DNA from: Fibrivirga algicola
GTDB lineage: Bacteria; Bacteroidota; Bacteroidia; Cytophagales; Spirosomataceae
NCBI RefSeq assembly: GCF_011742925.1
Contig: NZ_WAEL01000009.1
Coordinates: 1-64,000 of the forward strand
DNA: 64,000 nt
Direction of reading: 5' to 3'
The notes below the pieces were generated by a model. The model made no database searches. It had not been told where the DNA came from and was given only the letters and a program-made list of their open reading frames with translations. Position numbers and translations under genes: made by a program. This document shows, in pieces, positions 36,317-44,463 of this stretch (position 1 is the stretch's first letter; the number at the start of each line of letters is the position of its first letter).

Positions 36317-38389
36317 ATGAATCTTCCTCTCGCTTCGTATAACGAAGCAGCGCGGCTGGCTGCCTTGCACAGTTACAATATTCTGGATACGCTGCCCGAA
36401 CAGGATTACGAAGACATTACTCAATTGGCCGCGCAGATCTGCCAAACGCCTATTGCGCTAATTACACTGGTTGATGACCGGCGGCAGTGGTTTAAAGCCA
36501 ATAAAGGCTTTTCACTAAGTGAAACTGCGCGTGAAGATTCGTTCTGCGCTCATAACCTGGTCAGACCCGCCGGGCCTCTGATTATCGAAGATGCCCGGAT
36601 CGATGAACGCTTTCAAACCAATCCGCTTGTAGTCGGAGACCCTAGGATCGTCTTTTATGCAGGCCAGCCACTCGTCGATGACCATGGCTTGGTGCTGGGC
36701 TCTCTATGCGTTCTTGATTCGCAGCGGCGTCAACTCGATGAGGGGCAAATAAATGCCTTAAGGATTCTGGCCAAACAGGTGATTACCTTACTGACAATGC
36801 GGCGTAAGGCTGCCCAGGAGACGCAGCTTCGAGGGCAGCTGCAAGCCAGTGAGGCTCGGTTTCGATCGCTGATTGAAAAGGCTCCAGTAGCCATTAGCTT
36901 GTTTGTAGGCCGTGAGCTGACGATCGAGGTGGCCAATGAGCGCATGATTCAGCTTTGGGGTAAGGGAAAGGCTGTGTTGGGAAAGCGGCTGATAGACGCC
37001 TTGCCTGAGCTGAAAGGACAACCTTTTCCGACTCTGCTTGAGCAGGTCTATTCTAGTGGCACTCCCTACGAGGGCCGGAGTGTGCCCGCTACACTGCTCA
37101 TTGATAATGAGCTTAAAACGCGTTATTATGATTTCAACTACCAGCCAGTGCGTGATATCAATGGTGCTGTCTATGCGGTGATGGATATTGCTATTGATGT
37201 AACCCGCGAGGTGTTATTGCGCCAACAGTACGACCAGGCCCGCCAGTCACTACAGCAGGCTGTCGACCTGTCTCAGCTGGGCGTCTGGAATATCGATTTG
37301 TCGACTCAGACGGCCAGCTTTTCCCCCCGTATAGCGGATTGGGTGGGTGAAGAGTCCCTGACCCTGCAACGCTGCATTGCCGCTATTGATCCGCTAGACC
37401 TGCCTCGATTCGAGGCGGCATTCCTGCGAGCGCAACATCCTGAATCAGGTGGTCAACTTGAGGTAGAATACCGCCTTGTCAACGCCCGAACCGCTCAGGT
37501 TTTTTTGCTGCACTCCATGGGGCAAACCAGCTTTGATGAACAGGGAAACCCGGTAGCCATCTACGGAGTTAGCCGGGATATCACCCAGGTTCGGGCTACC
37601 CAACTGGAGCTGGAAGAGCAGGTACATCAGCGTACCCTGGAGCTATTGCGGGCCAACCAGGATCTGCAGCGTTCTAATGATAACCTGCAACGATTTGCTT
37701 ATGTAGCCAGTCATGATCTACAAGAGCCGCTTCGAAAGATTCAGTCGTTTGGTGATTTACTGAAGAATCAATACCAGAGCGAACTTGGCGATGGCGTGGA
37801 TTTACTCGAACGCATGCAGGGCGCAGCCGCTCGCATGTCGACGCTGATCCGGGACTTACTAACCTTTTCACGCATTGCTACTCAGCCAAGCATAGCCGGC
37901 CAAGTCCCGCTGACGGATGTTATTGATCAGGTATTGATTGACCTGGAGATGCGCATCCAGGAGAGTGAGGCTCAGATTAGCTGTGCGCCGCTGCCCGTTG
38001 TGGCCGGAGATGCTACCCAATTGGGCCAACTCTTCCAAAACCTGTTAAGCAACGCCCTGAAGTTCCAAAAGTCAGGTGAACGCCCGCTAATCAGGATCCA
38101 CTCCCAGCACGTGCTGGCGAGTGGCCTACCTGCCAGTATCCACCCTGCCCGCTCAGTACGTTCATATTACCGTATCGATGTGCGGGATAACGGCATTGGC
38201 TTTGAACAAAAGTATGTAGACCGTATTTTTCAGGTCTTTCAGCGGCTGCACGGAAAGGGGCAATACGTAGGAACGGGTATTGGTCTGGCCATCTGTGAGA
38301 AAGTAGCCACTAATCACGGTGGAGCCATGTCAGCCAGCAGTGAGCCCGGACAAGGCGCTACCTTCAGCGTATACCTGCCGGCCCATTGA
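36317..38389 (+). CDS. GAF-PAS-PAS histidine kinase
   Basis: 690 residues, cytosolic. GAF domain about 20-160 (QDYEDITQLAAQICQTPIALITLVDD, REDSFCAHNLV). Two PAS domains at about 175-300 and 310-430 (each followed by the typical VMDIAIDVT or YGVSRDITQV end). A coiled coil, then HisKA with YVASHDLQEPLRKIQSFGDLL (His466). HATPase with N box NLLSNALKF, G1 DNGIGF and G2 GTGIGLAIC. The SHDLQEPLR phospho-acceptor is of the bacteriophytochrome/HWE-neighbouring type that often passes phosphate to free-standing receivers; one is encoded at 34245-34673. A terminator follows at once. Confidence 0.92.
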   Translation: MNLPLASYNEAARLAALHSYNILDTLPEQDYEDITQLAAQICQTPIALITLVDDRRQWFKANKGFSLSETAREDSFCAHNLVRPAGPLIIEDARIDERFQTNPLVVGDPRIVFYAGQPLVDDHGLVLGSLCVLDSQRRQLDEGQINALRILAKQVITLLTMRRKAAQETQLRGQLQASEARFRSLIEKAPVAISLFVGRELTIEVANERMIQLWGKGKAVLGKRLIDALPELKGQPFPTLLEQVYSSGTPYEGRSVPATLLIDNELKTRYYDFNYQPVRDINGAVYAVMDIAIDVTREVLLRQQYDQARQSLQQAVDLSQLGVWNIDLSTQTASFSPRIADWVGEESLTLQRCIAAIDPLDLPRFEAAFLRAQHPESGGQLEVEYRLVNARTAQVFLLHSMGQTSFDEQGNPVAIYGVSRDITQVRATQLELEEQVHQRTLELLRANQDLQRSNDNLQRFAYVASHDLQEPLRKIQSFGDLLKNQYQSELGDGVDLLERMQGAAARMSTLIRDLLTFSRIATQPSIAGQVPLTDVIDQVLIDLEMRIQESEAQISCAPLPVVAGDATQLGQLFQNLLSNALKFQKSGERPLIRIHSQHVLASGLPASIHPARSVRSYYRIDVRDNGIGFEQKYVDRIFQVFQRLHGKGQYVGTGIGLAICEKVATNHGGAMSASSEPGQGATFSVYLPAH

Positions 38390-38413
38390 GAAGGTAGCGG
38401 GGAAGACCAATAG

Positions 38414-38453
38414 ACCCGGCGCTCGTGGGTACTGACCATGAGCGCCGGGTTTA
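38414..38453 (+). terminator. Terminator after GAF/PAS kinase
   Basis: Stem ACCCGGCGCTC (38414-38424) with GAGCGCCGGGT (38440-38450), extended by a GU pair and TGG/CCA inside, followed by TTT. Lies 25 bases after the kinase stop. Confidence 0.75.
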
Positions 38454-38506
38454 CTAACGGCATCTGTCTTGCATTAAGCAGAACCGGCGTTACTCATTCA
38501 GGTTCA

Positions 38507-38752
38507 TTATTTGTAGCTCCCGTTGACTACCAAATTACCGTCCTCAGTAACAGAGTAGCTCGATACATCTTCGTATTCCTTTACCTCAAAGTCTTCTCCA
38601 GACTCAAGATTGTAGGTTTGCTTGAATGTCGCCTCTGCTTGTTGCCGGGTTTGATTGGCAAAAACGGCAATGTAACGGTACGGCTCTTTAAGGTAGGTAA
38701 TCAGAACAACCGGGCTGGGGCTGGGTAAATAAGACGCTGTTTGATTTTGCAT
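38507..38752 (-). CDS. Small hypothetical protein
   Basis: 81 residues from ATG 38752 (an ATG three codons earlier is also possible). The composition is protein-like, with alternating beta segments (VVLITYLKEPYRYIAVFANQ) and an acidic central part (ESGEDFEVKEYEDVSSY). No signal peptide or known motif. It ends NGSYK. It lies convergent to the kinase transcript and alone. Function unknown. Confidence 0.55.
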   Translation of the reverse strand: MQNQTASYLPSPSPVVLITYLKEPYRYIAVFANQTRQQAEATFKQTYNLESGEDFEVKEYEDVSSYSVTEDGNLVVNGSYK

Positions 38753-39069
38753 AGCTATCACTTTTGGAACGTTAATAGGTTAACAAACGCGCGATCAGTA
38801 CCCTTTGTTAAACAGCCGCGTAATAGGGTCTTGTAAACCGATTGATGGGCACAAAGACCACTATAAAGTCCCTGTTAGCAAGATGCCTTCTGCGCTGTTC
38901 CGTTTTAAATCGTACGCTGTCCCGCGATTAATTCAGATTTGTTACCAGGACGTATTAACAAAAATTAGTGGTGCTAGGCTAGCAATCAGTTTTGTACCCA
39001 AGTAGCTAACTGGGCCAGATAGCTTGTCCAGCTAATTACTTTCAGAATAAATTTCTGTAATACAGTGAC
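38753..39069. other. Gap with no recognised feature
   Basis: About 320 bases upstream of the small hypothetical gene and downstream of the acyltransferase gene. It must hold the promoter of the small gene; nothing specific seen. Confidence 0.3.
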
Positions 39070-40140
39070 TTATTTTCGGGTGGATAAGTAGCGCCGAATA
39101 GGCTCATCGTACAGGCGCAAAACCAGGTAAGCAAACCCGCTCAGAAGAACCATACCACTGCCTACAATCAAAAATAGATGCTGGGGACTTGGTCGATGAC
39201 TGGCTAGATAGCCCCCGAAGATCCACATCACTCCGTAATGGGTCATATAGAGCGGATAGGACAGTCGGCCCAGGAACACACATAGTTTGGTTAGATCAGG
39301 CCGGAGCTTGGCCCCCGCCCCTGTAGCAATTAGAAGCGGGAAATAAAACACCACCACTACCCACTCAGTCAACCAATTCCAGGAGGTAAAGGGCATTAGA
39401 AATGAGGCCAGCAACAAGAGGCCCACTCCCAGGAAACCCAGGTTATTAGGTAACACCCAGTTGACTCGGTAGAGGAATAACCCCATGAGAAACGAGTAGG
39501 CCACGCGGGCACCACCGTCCCAGAAGTTAGAGCCTGCCCAACCACCCAACAAGTTGCCTGCCCGATAACTGACCAGATACAGGATGATGGCCGCTCCGAT
39601 TAGTAACAGGGACAAATACCGGCGGCTAATCCGATATAGAACCAAGGCGTAGAGCATGTTGGCCACATACTCCCAGAACAAGGACCACGCTGGTGCATTT
39701 AAACTAAAGAGGTTAAAGGCCCGCTCTTTGAGGATAGGCAGTGGTAAGAGGAAGAGCGAACATAGAAAGGTCAGCCACAAATTTACGCGGCCCGGTAAAT
39801 TGGGCTGGGCGGCAAAGGGATCGAATAGATAACCCAGTAACCCCAGTATCGATCCTAAGATGACCAGGGGATGCAGGCGGACCAAGCGGAGGCGAAAAAA
39901 AGCAGCTCGTCCCAATGGACGTATCCGGTTGTCATAGGCGTACCCAATGACAAAACCTGATAAACAGAAGAAAAAGTCGACAGCTAAGAAGCCATGGGCG
40001 ATAAAGTTCTGGCTAGGGTCTACATAGACCCACTCCATGAAATGAAACAGGACGATGGCCAGGGCTGCTACCCCTCGCAATCCATCCAGAACGATAAAGT
40101 GGGGCTTTGAATGTTTATCAGTCGGGTGTAATTCTTCCAT
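39070..40140 (-). CDS. Membrane acyltransferase, family 3 (OafA/YrhL-like)
   Basis: 356 residues with about ten hydrophobic helices. Family start motif LDGLRGVAALAIVLFHF with the conserved His; then AVDFFFCLSGFVIGYAYD and FFRLRLVRLHPL (the RxxR region). These inner-membrane enzymes transfer acyl groups, usually acetyl, to extracytoplasmic sugars or lipids. No sugar-synthesis genes are nearby to indicate the acceptor. The C-terminus (YDEPIRRYLSTRK) is typical and complete. Confidence 0.92.
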   Translation of the reverse strand: MEELHPTDKHSKPHFIVLDGLRGVAALAIVLFHFMEWVYVDPSQNFIAHGFLAVDFFFCLSGFVIGYAYDNRIRPLGRAAFFRLRLVRLHPLVILGSILGLLGYLFDPFAAQPNLPGRVNLWLTFLCSLFLLPLPILKERAFNLFSLNAPAWSLFWEYVANMLYALVLYRISRRYLSLLLIGAAIILYLVSYRAGNLLGGWAGSNFWDGGARVAYSFLMGLFLYRVNWVLPNNLGFLGVGLLLLASFLMPFTSWNWLTEWVVVVFYFPLLIATGAGAKLRPDLTKLCVFLGRLSYPLYMTHYGVMWIFGGYLASHRPSPQHLFLIVGSGMVLLSGFAYLVLRLYDEPIRRYLSTRK

Positions 40141-40607
40141 GATCTAAGAGCATTTACATCAAGTCCAGGGGTATTCTTACCATGAAATGGCCTGCTGGGA
40201 CTTGGCGCATGCTGTATTTAGTCAGCGTTTAGTCTTTCTACTAAATAGGGGCTTGGGCCGTTTCGACAGATTCTTCCGTCGAAACAGTACGGATGCAGAG
40301 GGCATCGAACTCGTCGGCTGGATCGGGTTGGGTTGAATTGGGTAAAGATATAGGGCTTGGTGAAGGCATCAGACTGGCAGCTAAAGGAGAAAGAATCGAC
40401 AAATCGTTCCGTAAATATCTGCCAGTTCATAGTAGTATGCTAGTGATGCAATCCGGAGCTTCAAAATCCGTGCTTATTGTGCTGTAGGCGCTCATAAGAT
40501 CCTTATCTGGGCAGGCAGCACCTTACTCTTTGGGAAAATTTAAACCAGGCCTTTATGCCCTGTTTTAGTTAGCTGGCTAATAATTGCCGCCTACACCCAC
40601 GCAATAA
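40141..40607. other. Gap upstream of acyltransferase gene
   Basis: About 470 bases with no convincing gene. It includes the acyltransferase promoter region on the minus strand; no motif could be assigned. Confidence 0.3.
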
Positions 40608-40800
40608 TCATGAAAAAACAGATTAGCCGTCAGCAACATAGCTTTACCGATTGTAGGTACGTGCCATTAGTGGCTGTAGCGCCCGCTTTGGTCGGCTTTG
40701 AGAACCCAAAAACGGCCACCCGGCACACCCGCATGCGGAGTTGACCACTAGTTTACTGGCGCGCGCCGAGTGGGTTCCGGCCAAGGTCATTCTCTTCATA
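40608..40800 (+). pseudogene. Remnant of a small SPW-repeat-like membrane protein
   Basis: An ATG at 40608 opens MKKQISRQQHSFTDCRYVPLVAVAPALVGFENPKTATRH and stops at 40743. In another frame LLARAEWVPAKVILFI follows immediately. This is the expected continuation (SLxTRAEWGxxKVIPF type) of a small Bacteroidota membrane protein that begins RxxHGxTDYxYxPLVAxAPxLxGFEDEKTA. A frameshift and loss of the C-terminal half explain the pattern. The family call rests on memory of such sequences. Confidence 0.5.
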
Positions 40801-40971
40801 GTTACCATTGGTCAATACACTTATAAGGGCTAGTCACTACAGACTAGTGAGATACAGCGTAATCAAAGCCAACCAGGCTTACATGCAGGGCTTGACTCGT
40901 ACACGTCGTACCCATGGGAAACTATGAGCGAGGTGCCAACAGGAGGCCGCAGTGAACTGGTTTGTTAGAAG

Positions 40972-43900
40972 TCATTTTTTTAATTTCGTTGGCGGATACC
41001 CGAAGTGCTCCTGAAATACTTTGGTAAAGTGAGACGGTGAGTTGTAGCCAATTTGGTAGGCCACCTGCGTTACGTTTAGTTCTTCTGTTTGCAGTAATTC
41101 GGCCGCCCGCTCCAGTCGGACCCGCTGGATGAAGCGATTCGGACTAAGGTTCGTCAGGGCGGATAACTTCCGGTTTAACTGCGTTCGGCTCATATTAGCC
41201 TGCGTCGCCAGCCAGTCCACATCTACCGTATCGCTGCTTAGTTGAGACAGAATAAGTTGGCGCAGACGACTCAGAAAGGCTTCCTCCCGGTCTACGAGTA
41301 ACGTGGTCACTGCAACAGAGGTAGTCGTAACTTGGTCCAATAATCGTTTTTGCCCCAGCTGGCGGGTGCGCAGTCCGTTGCCGATTCGCAATAGCAGTTC
41401 TGCTAAATTGAAGGGTTTGACCAGGTAATCGTCAGCTCCGTTGTGCAAGCCCTGCAGCCGACTTTCAGGGGCGGAGCGGGCCGTAAGCAGAATCACTGGA
41501 ATGTGGCTGGTGCGCTCGTCATTTTTTAACCGTTTGACCAGCTCATACCCATCCAGTTCAGGCATCATCACGTCACTTATAATCAGATCAGGTACGTTGG
41601 CCAGGGCCTGTTCCCACCCTATCTGGCCATTCTCCGCCGATAAAACCTGATACGTCTTCGACAGGTAGCTAACCACCTGTGCCCGCAGGTCGTCGTTATC
41701 TTCCACCACCATCACTATCGGTTTGGACATGGCCGTATCCAAAGAGGGCGTAGCTAGATTCGCACGCGCAGGTAAGTCACTTGCCAGCGCAGCGGGTTGA
41801 ATTAGCGGGGGCGCGGCTGCTGGGTACGTTGCGCGGTACTCATCTGGCGTGGTTAGCGGTAATTCAACGGTGAACGTGCTGCCCTGACCAGGCTGGCTTG
41901 TCACACTAACCAGTCCGCCCAGCCAGTTGGCTAGTTCCCGCACCAGGGCCAGGCCAATACCGGTACCCGAATATGCCCGTGTCGACCTGGCGTCTACCTG
42001 ATGAAAGCGCTCGAAAATGCGTTCCTGCTGGTCTTTATGTATACCAATACCCGTATCGCTAACGGTGATCACGAAGCGGTTATCGGCTCGGATGTGGCTA
42101 GTAACCCGCACACTACCGCCACTGGGCGTAAATTTCAGGGCGTTGGCCAGCAAGTTATAGGCAATCTTTTCCCACTTCTCACCGTCGAAACTATACAGCA
42201 TGTCGTCAGCCGTTTCCTGCAGGAAAGCGTCAGGGGCTGGAAACGGATGCGTAGCTGGGTAGGTATTATAGGTGAGGGCGAGGCCCCGCTCGGTGGCTAA
42301 TCCGGCAAACTGAGCCACTACCTGCCCTATGAACCAGATCGGATTCCCCAGTTGAAAGTGTGCCTCCAATTTACCTGCGTCCAGGCGGGCTATGTCGAGG
42401 GTTTCGGTGATAAGCCGCAGCAACTGATGAGCGTGGCGCTGAATGGTGGCCACTTCGGGCAGGGCGTCCGGGGTGGAGTTTCTAGCGGTTAATTGCTCGG
42501 TGGCGTTCAGAATAATGGCTAGAGGCGTGCGAAACTCATGGGTGACGTTGCTGAAGAACCGGGTTTTCAGTTCGTCGAGCTGGCGAAGGCTGGCTGCTTC
42601 CTGCTGTTCGCGGGCCAATTGCTGGGCTAATTGCCGCCGCCGATTATAGGTTCGGATGAAATAGTAGCCCAGCCCACCCATAAGCAACGCCACTAGGACC
42701 AGAAAGGCGGGTGTTTTCCAGAAAGGCGCCACCACCACAATCGTTAGCGTTGATACCGCTGGTTCCCAACTGCCGGCTTTAGCGCCTCGGTTAACGGCAA
42801 AGGTATAGGCACCGGCTGGCAATTGGTAGGTGGCCTCCCCCGTTATGTCCCGCGTGGCTATCCACTCCTGGTCGTATCCGTTGAGCCGCCAGCGTAGTGT
42901 TTCCTGCCTTTGGCTGGCCGACAGGGTAAACTGCATCGTGAAGGGATCGTTTTCGCGTACTGTCAGCGTGGGGTGTCCCTGGGTGTCGTAAACCAGATTT
43001 TGGGTTGCACTCGTGTTATCACGTACCTCCGTGCCATTGACAATCAGCTTCAGGAGAAAAAGCGAGGGGAAAACCCGCGCTTGGTCCATGTCATATTCGT
43101 ACAGTTTATTGTTCGAACTGATCCACAATCGATTGGCTGGACTAATGTACAGACCTCTGATATAATGGGTGGGCGCAGGAAGCCCAATCTGCTGAATGGC
43201 TCCCTGCGCCGTGTAATGGAACATGAGCTCTTCCGTAGTGAAACAGGCATTTCCCCGCGTATCCAGCTTAAACTCGTAAATGTAGGGTGGGGGCCGTGGG
43301 ACAGTGGTTCGCTGCGTGTTCAGCCCCAGGCGCTGAAACTGCCCGGTAGCGGGCCAAAAGATATTGACTTCGTTGATTAGACCCACCAGAATACTGCCAT
43401 CAGGACGCGCTTGTACCCCAAAGGTATTGTTGCTGCTCAGCGACGTAGCGTTCTGTTCGTTATGACGGTAGTTGATCAGTTGCGCTGTCTGGGGATTGTA
43501 GGCAAACAGGCCTTTGTTTGAGGTAGCGAAATAAACCGTTCCCCGGGAGTCTTGAGTGATACTTCGGACGTCTAGTCCCTGATCAACGATGTGGGTTACG
43601 GCGAGGGTGCGGGTGTCGACTTTCAATAGTCCGTGATCCTGCAGGCCGATCCAGAGGTTGGCTTGCTTATCGGTATACAAAAAATGCGATCCATACTTGG
43701 CTAAGTAGCCACGCACCAACTGGGTCGTATCGGGTAGCCGCACGACAGCCTGCCGCTGGGGATCGACGTAAGAGATCGAATAGCCCGAACCCATCTTGAG
43801 CCATATCCGCCCGTCTGGGGCGTGCACCAGTTGGTAATAATAATCCCCTTCCTTCAGCACCGGATCATGAAAAACCTGGAACCGCTGCCCATCGAAACGA

Positions 43901-44097
43901 ACGATGCCGTTTGTCGTGGCCATCCACAATTGTCCCCGGGCATCCTGGGTCATACTGAGTACGGCCAAATTTAACCCCGGCTTTTCGTTGAACTGCCTCA
44001 GTAGCCGGGGCACGAGCAACTGCGCGTAGGTAGACCTGACGGTCAGGCTCATCAACAGAGAGAAGGCGGCAAGCCGCCAGATAATACACCTACGCAT
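40972..44097 (-). CDS. Hybrid two-component system regulator (HTCS) with AraC output
   Basis: 1041 residues with a signal peptide (VRSTYAQ). Periplasmic two-component-regulator propeller repeats at about 35-360 (DARGQLWMATTNGIVRFDG, KQANLWIGLQDHGLLKVD, DSRGTVYFATSNKGLFAYN). Y_Y_Y domain about 375-450. Transmembrane helix about 457-478. HisKA with FFSNVTHEFRTPLAIIL (His520). HATPase to about 745 (DTGIGIH, GTGIGLALV). Receiver about 795-915 with Asp842 in IISDVMMPELDG. AraC-type HTH about 935-1041. The periplasmic part is about half the size usual in glycan HTCS proteins, room for one propeller rather than two. It is divergent from a large exported CBM3/LRR protein, its likely target. Confidence 0.94.
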   Translation of the reverse strand: MRRCIIWRLAAFSLLMSLTVRSTYAQLLVPRLLRQFNEKPGLNLAVLSMTQDARGQLWMATTNGIVRFDGQRFQVFHDPVLKEGDYYYQLVHAPDGRIWLKMGSGYSISYVDPQRQAVVRLPDTTQLVRGYLAKYGSHFLYTDKQANLWIGLQDHGLLKVDTRTLAVTHIVDQGLDVRSITQDSRGTVYFATSNKGLFAYNPQTAQLINYRHNEQNATSLSSNNTFGVQARPDGSILVGLINEVNIFWPATGQFQRLGLNTQRTTVPRPPPYIYEFKLDTRGNACFTTEELMFHYTAQGAIQQIGLPAPTHYIRGLYISPANRLWISSNNKLYEYDMDQARVFPSLFLLKLIVNGTEVRDNTSATQNLVYDTQGHPTLTVRENDPFTMQFTLSASQRQETLRWRLNGYDQEWIATRDITGEATYQLPAGAYTFAVNRGAKAGSWEPAVSTLTIVVVAPFWKTPAFLVLVALLMGGLGYYFIRTYNRRRQLAQQLAREQQEAASLRQLDELKTRFFSNVTHEFRTPLAIILNATEQLTARNSTPDALPEVATIQRHAHQLLRLITETLDIARLDAGKLEAHFQLGNPIWFIGQVVAQFAGLATERGLALTYNTYPATHPFPAPDAFLQETADDMLYSFDGEKWEKIAYNLLANALKFTPSGGSVRVTSHIRADNRFVITVSDTGIGIHKDQQERIFERFHQVDARSTRAYSGTGIGLALVRELANWLGGLVSVTSQPGQGSTFTVELPLTTPDEYRATYPAAAPPLIQPAALASDLPARANLATPSLDTAMSKPIVMVVEDNDDLRAQVVSYLSKTYQVLSAENGQIGWEQALANVPDLIISDVMMPELDGYELVKRLKNDERTSHIPVILLTARSAPESRLQGLHNGADDYLVKPFNLAELLLRIGNGLRTRQLGQKRLLDQVTTTSVAVTTLLVDREEAFLSRLRQLILSQLSSDTVDVDWLATQANMSRTQLNRKLSALTNLSPNRFIQRVRLERAAELLQTEELNVTQVAYQIGYNSPSHFTKVFQEHFGYPPTKLKK

Positions 44098-44463
44098 AAT
44101 AAACCAGATTACGGAAAGCCAAGGCGACCGTATCTATTATGAATGCCCAACCGGCCTCTATTCTTCAGGCGACGTACCCATCCGACTGACATCTATACGA
44201 GAAGCTACTTTGGCTGGACTCTACGATGCCAACTAGTTGCACCGTTCAGACCAACTCTGGTCACTTTACGGAAACAGATCTACTGTGAGACTTTACCCTA
44301 TTAAAAAGATAGAACAAGGCTGAATGCGCCAAAAATGGTTCGATACCGGGCATAATGGTTCGATATCGATAGACTTTGACCTACCCGAGATCCCAATTTT
44401 GTGTGCATCCAACGATCGCCGAACGGCTGTCGATGGCTTACTAACCCAACGTGTCAACCGTGT
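44098..44463. promoter_or_regulatory. Divergent control region between HTCS and exported LRR/CBM3 gene
   Basis: The 366-base gap must hold promoters for both genes. The side next to the + strand gene contains a 12-bp direct repeat (separate entry) and a TAGACTTTG at 44370-44378 that is one base off the Bacteroidota -7 consensus TAnnTTTG. Transcription from there would give a leader of roughly 75 bases to ATG 44464. Confidence 0.5.
44334..44365 (+). promoter_or_regulatory. Candidate AraC/HTCS operator: two direct repeats, 20-bp period
   Basis: AATGGTTCGATA occurs exactly at 44334-44345 and again at 44354-44365. The 20-bp period puts both copies on the same face of the helix, as for direct-repeat half-sites of AraC-type dimers. 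The second copy abuts the putative -7 element, as expected for an activator. The binding protein is inferred to be the divergent HTCS. Confidence 0.55.
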
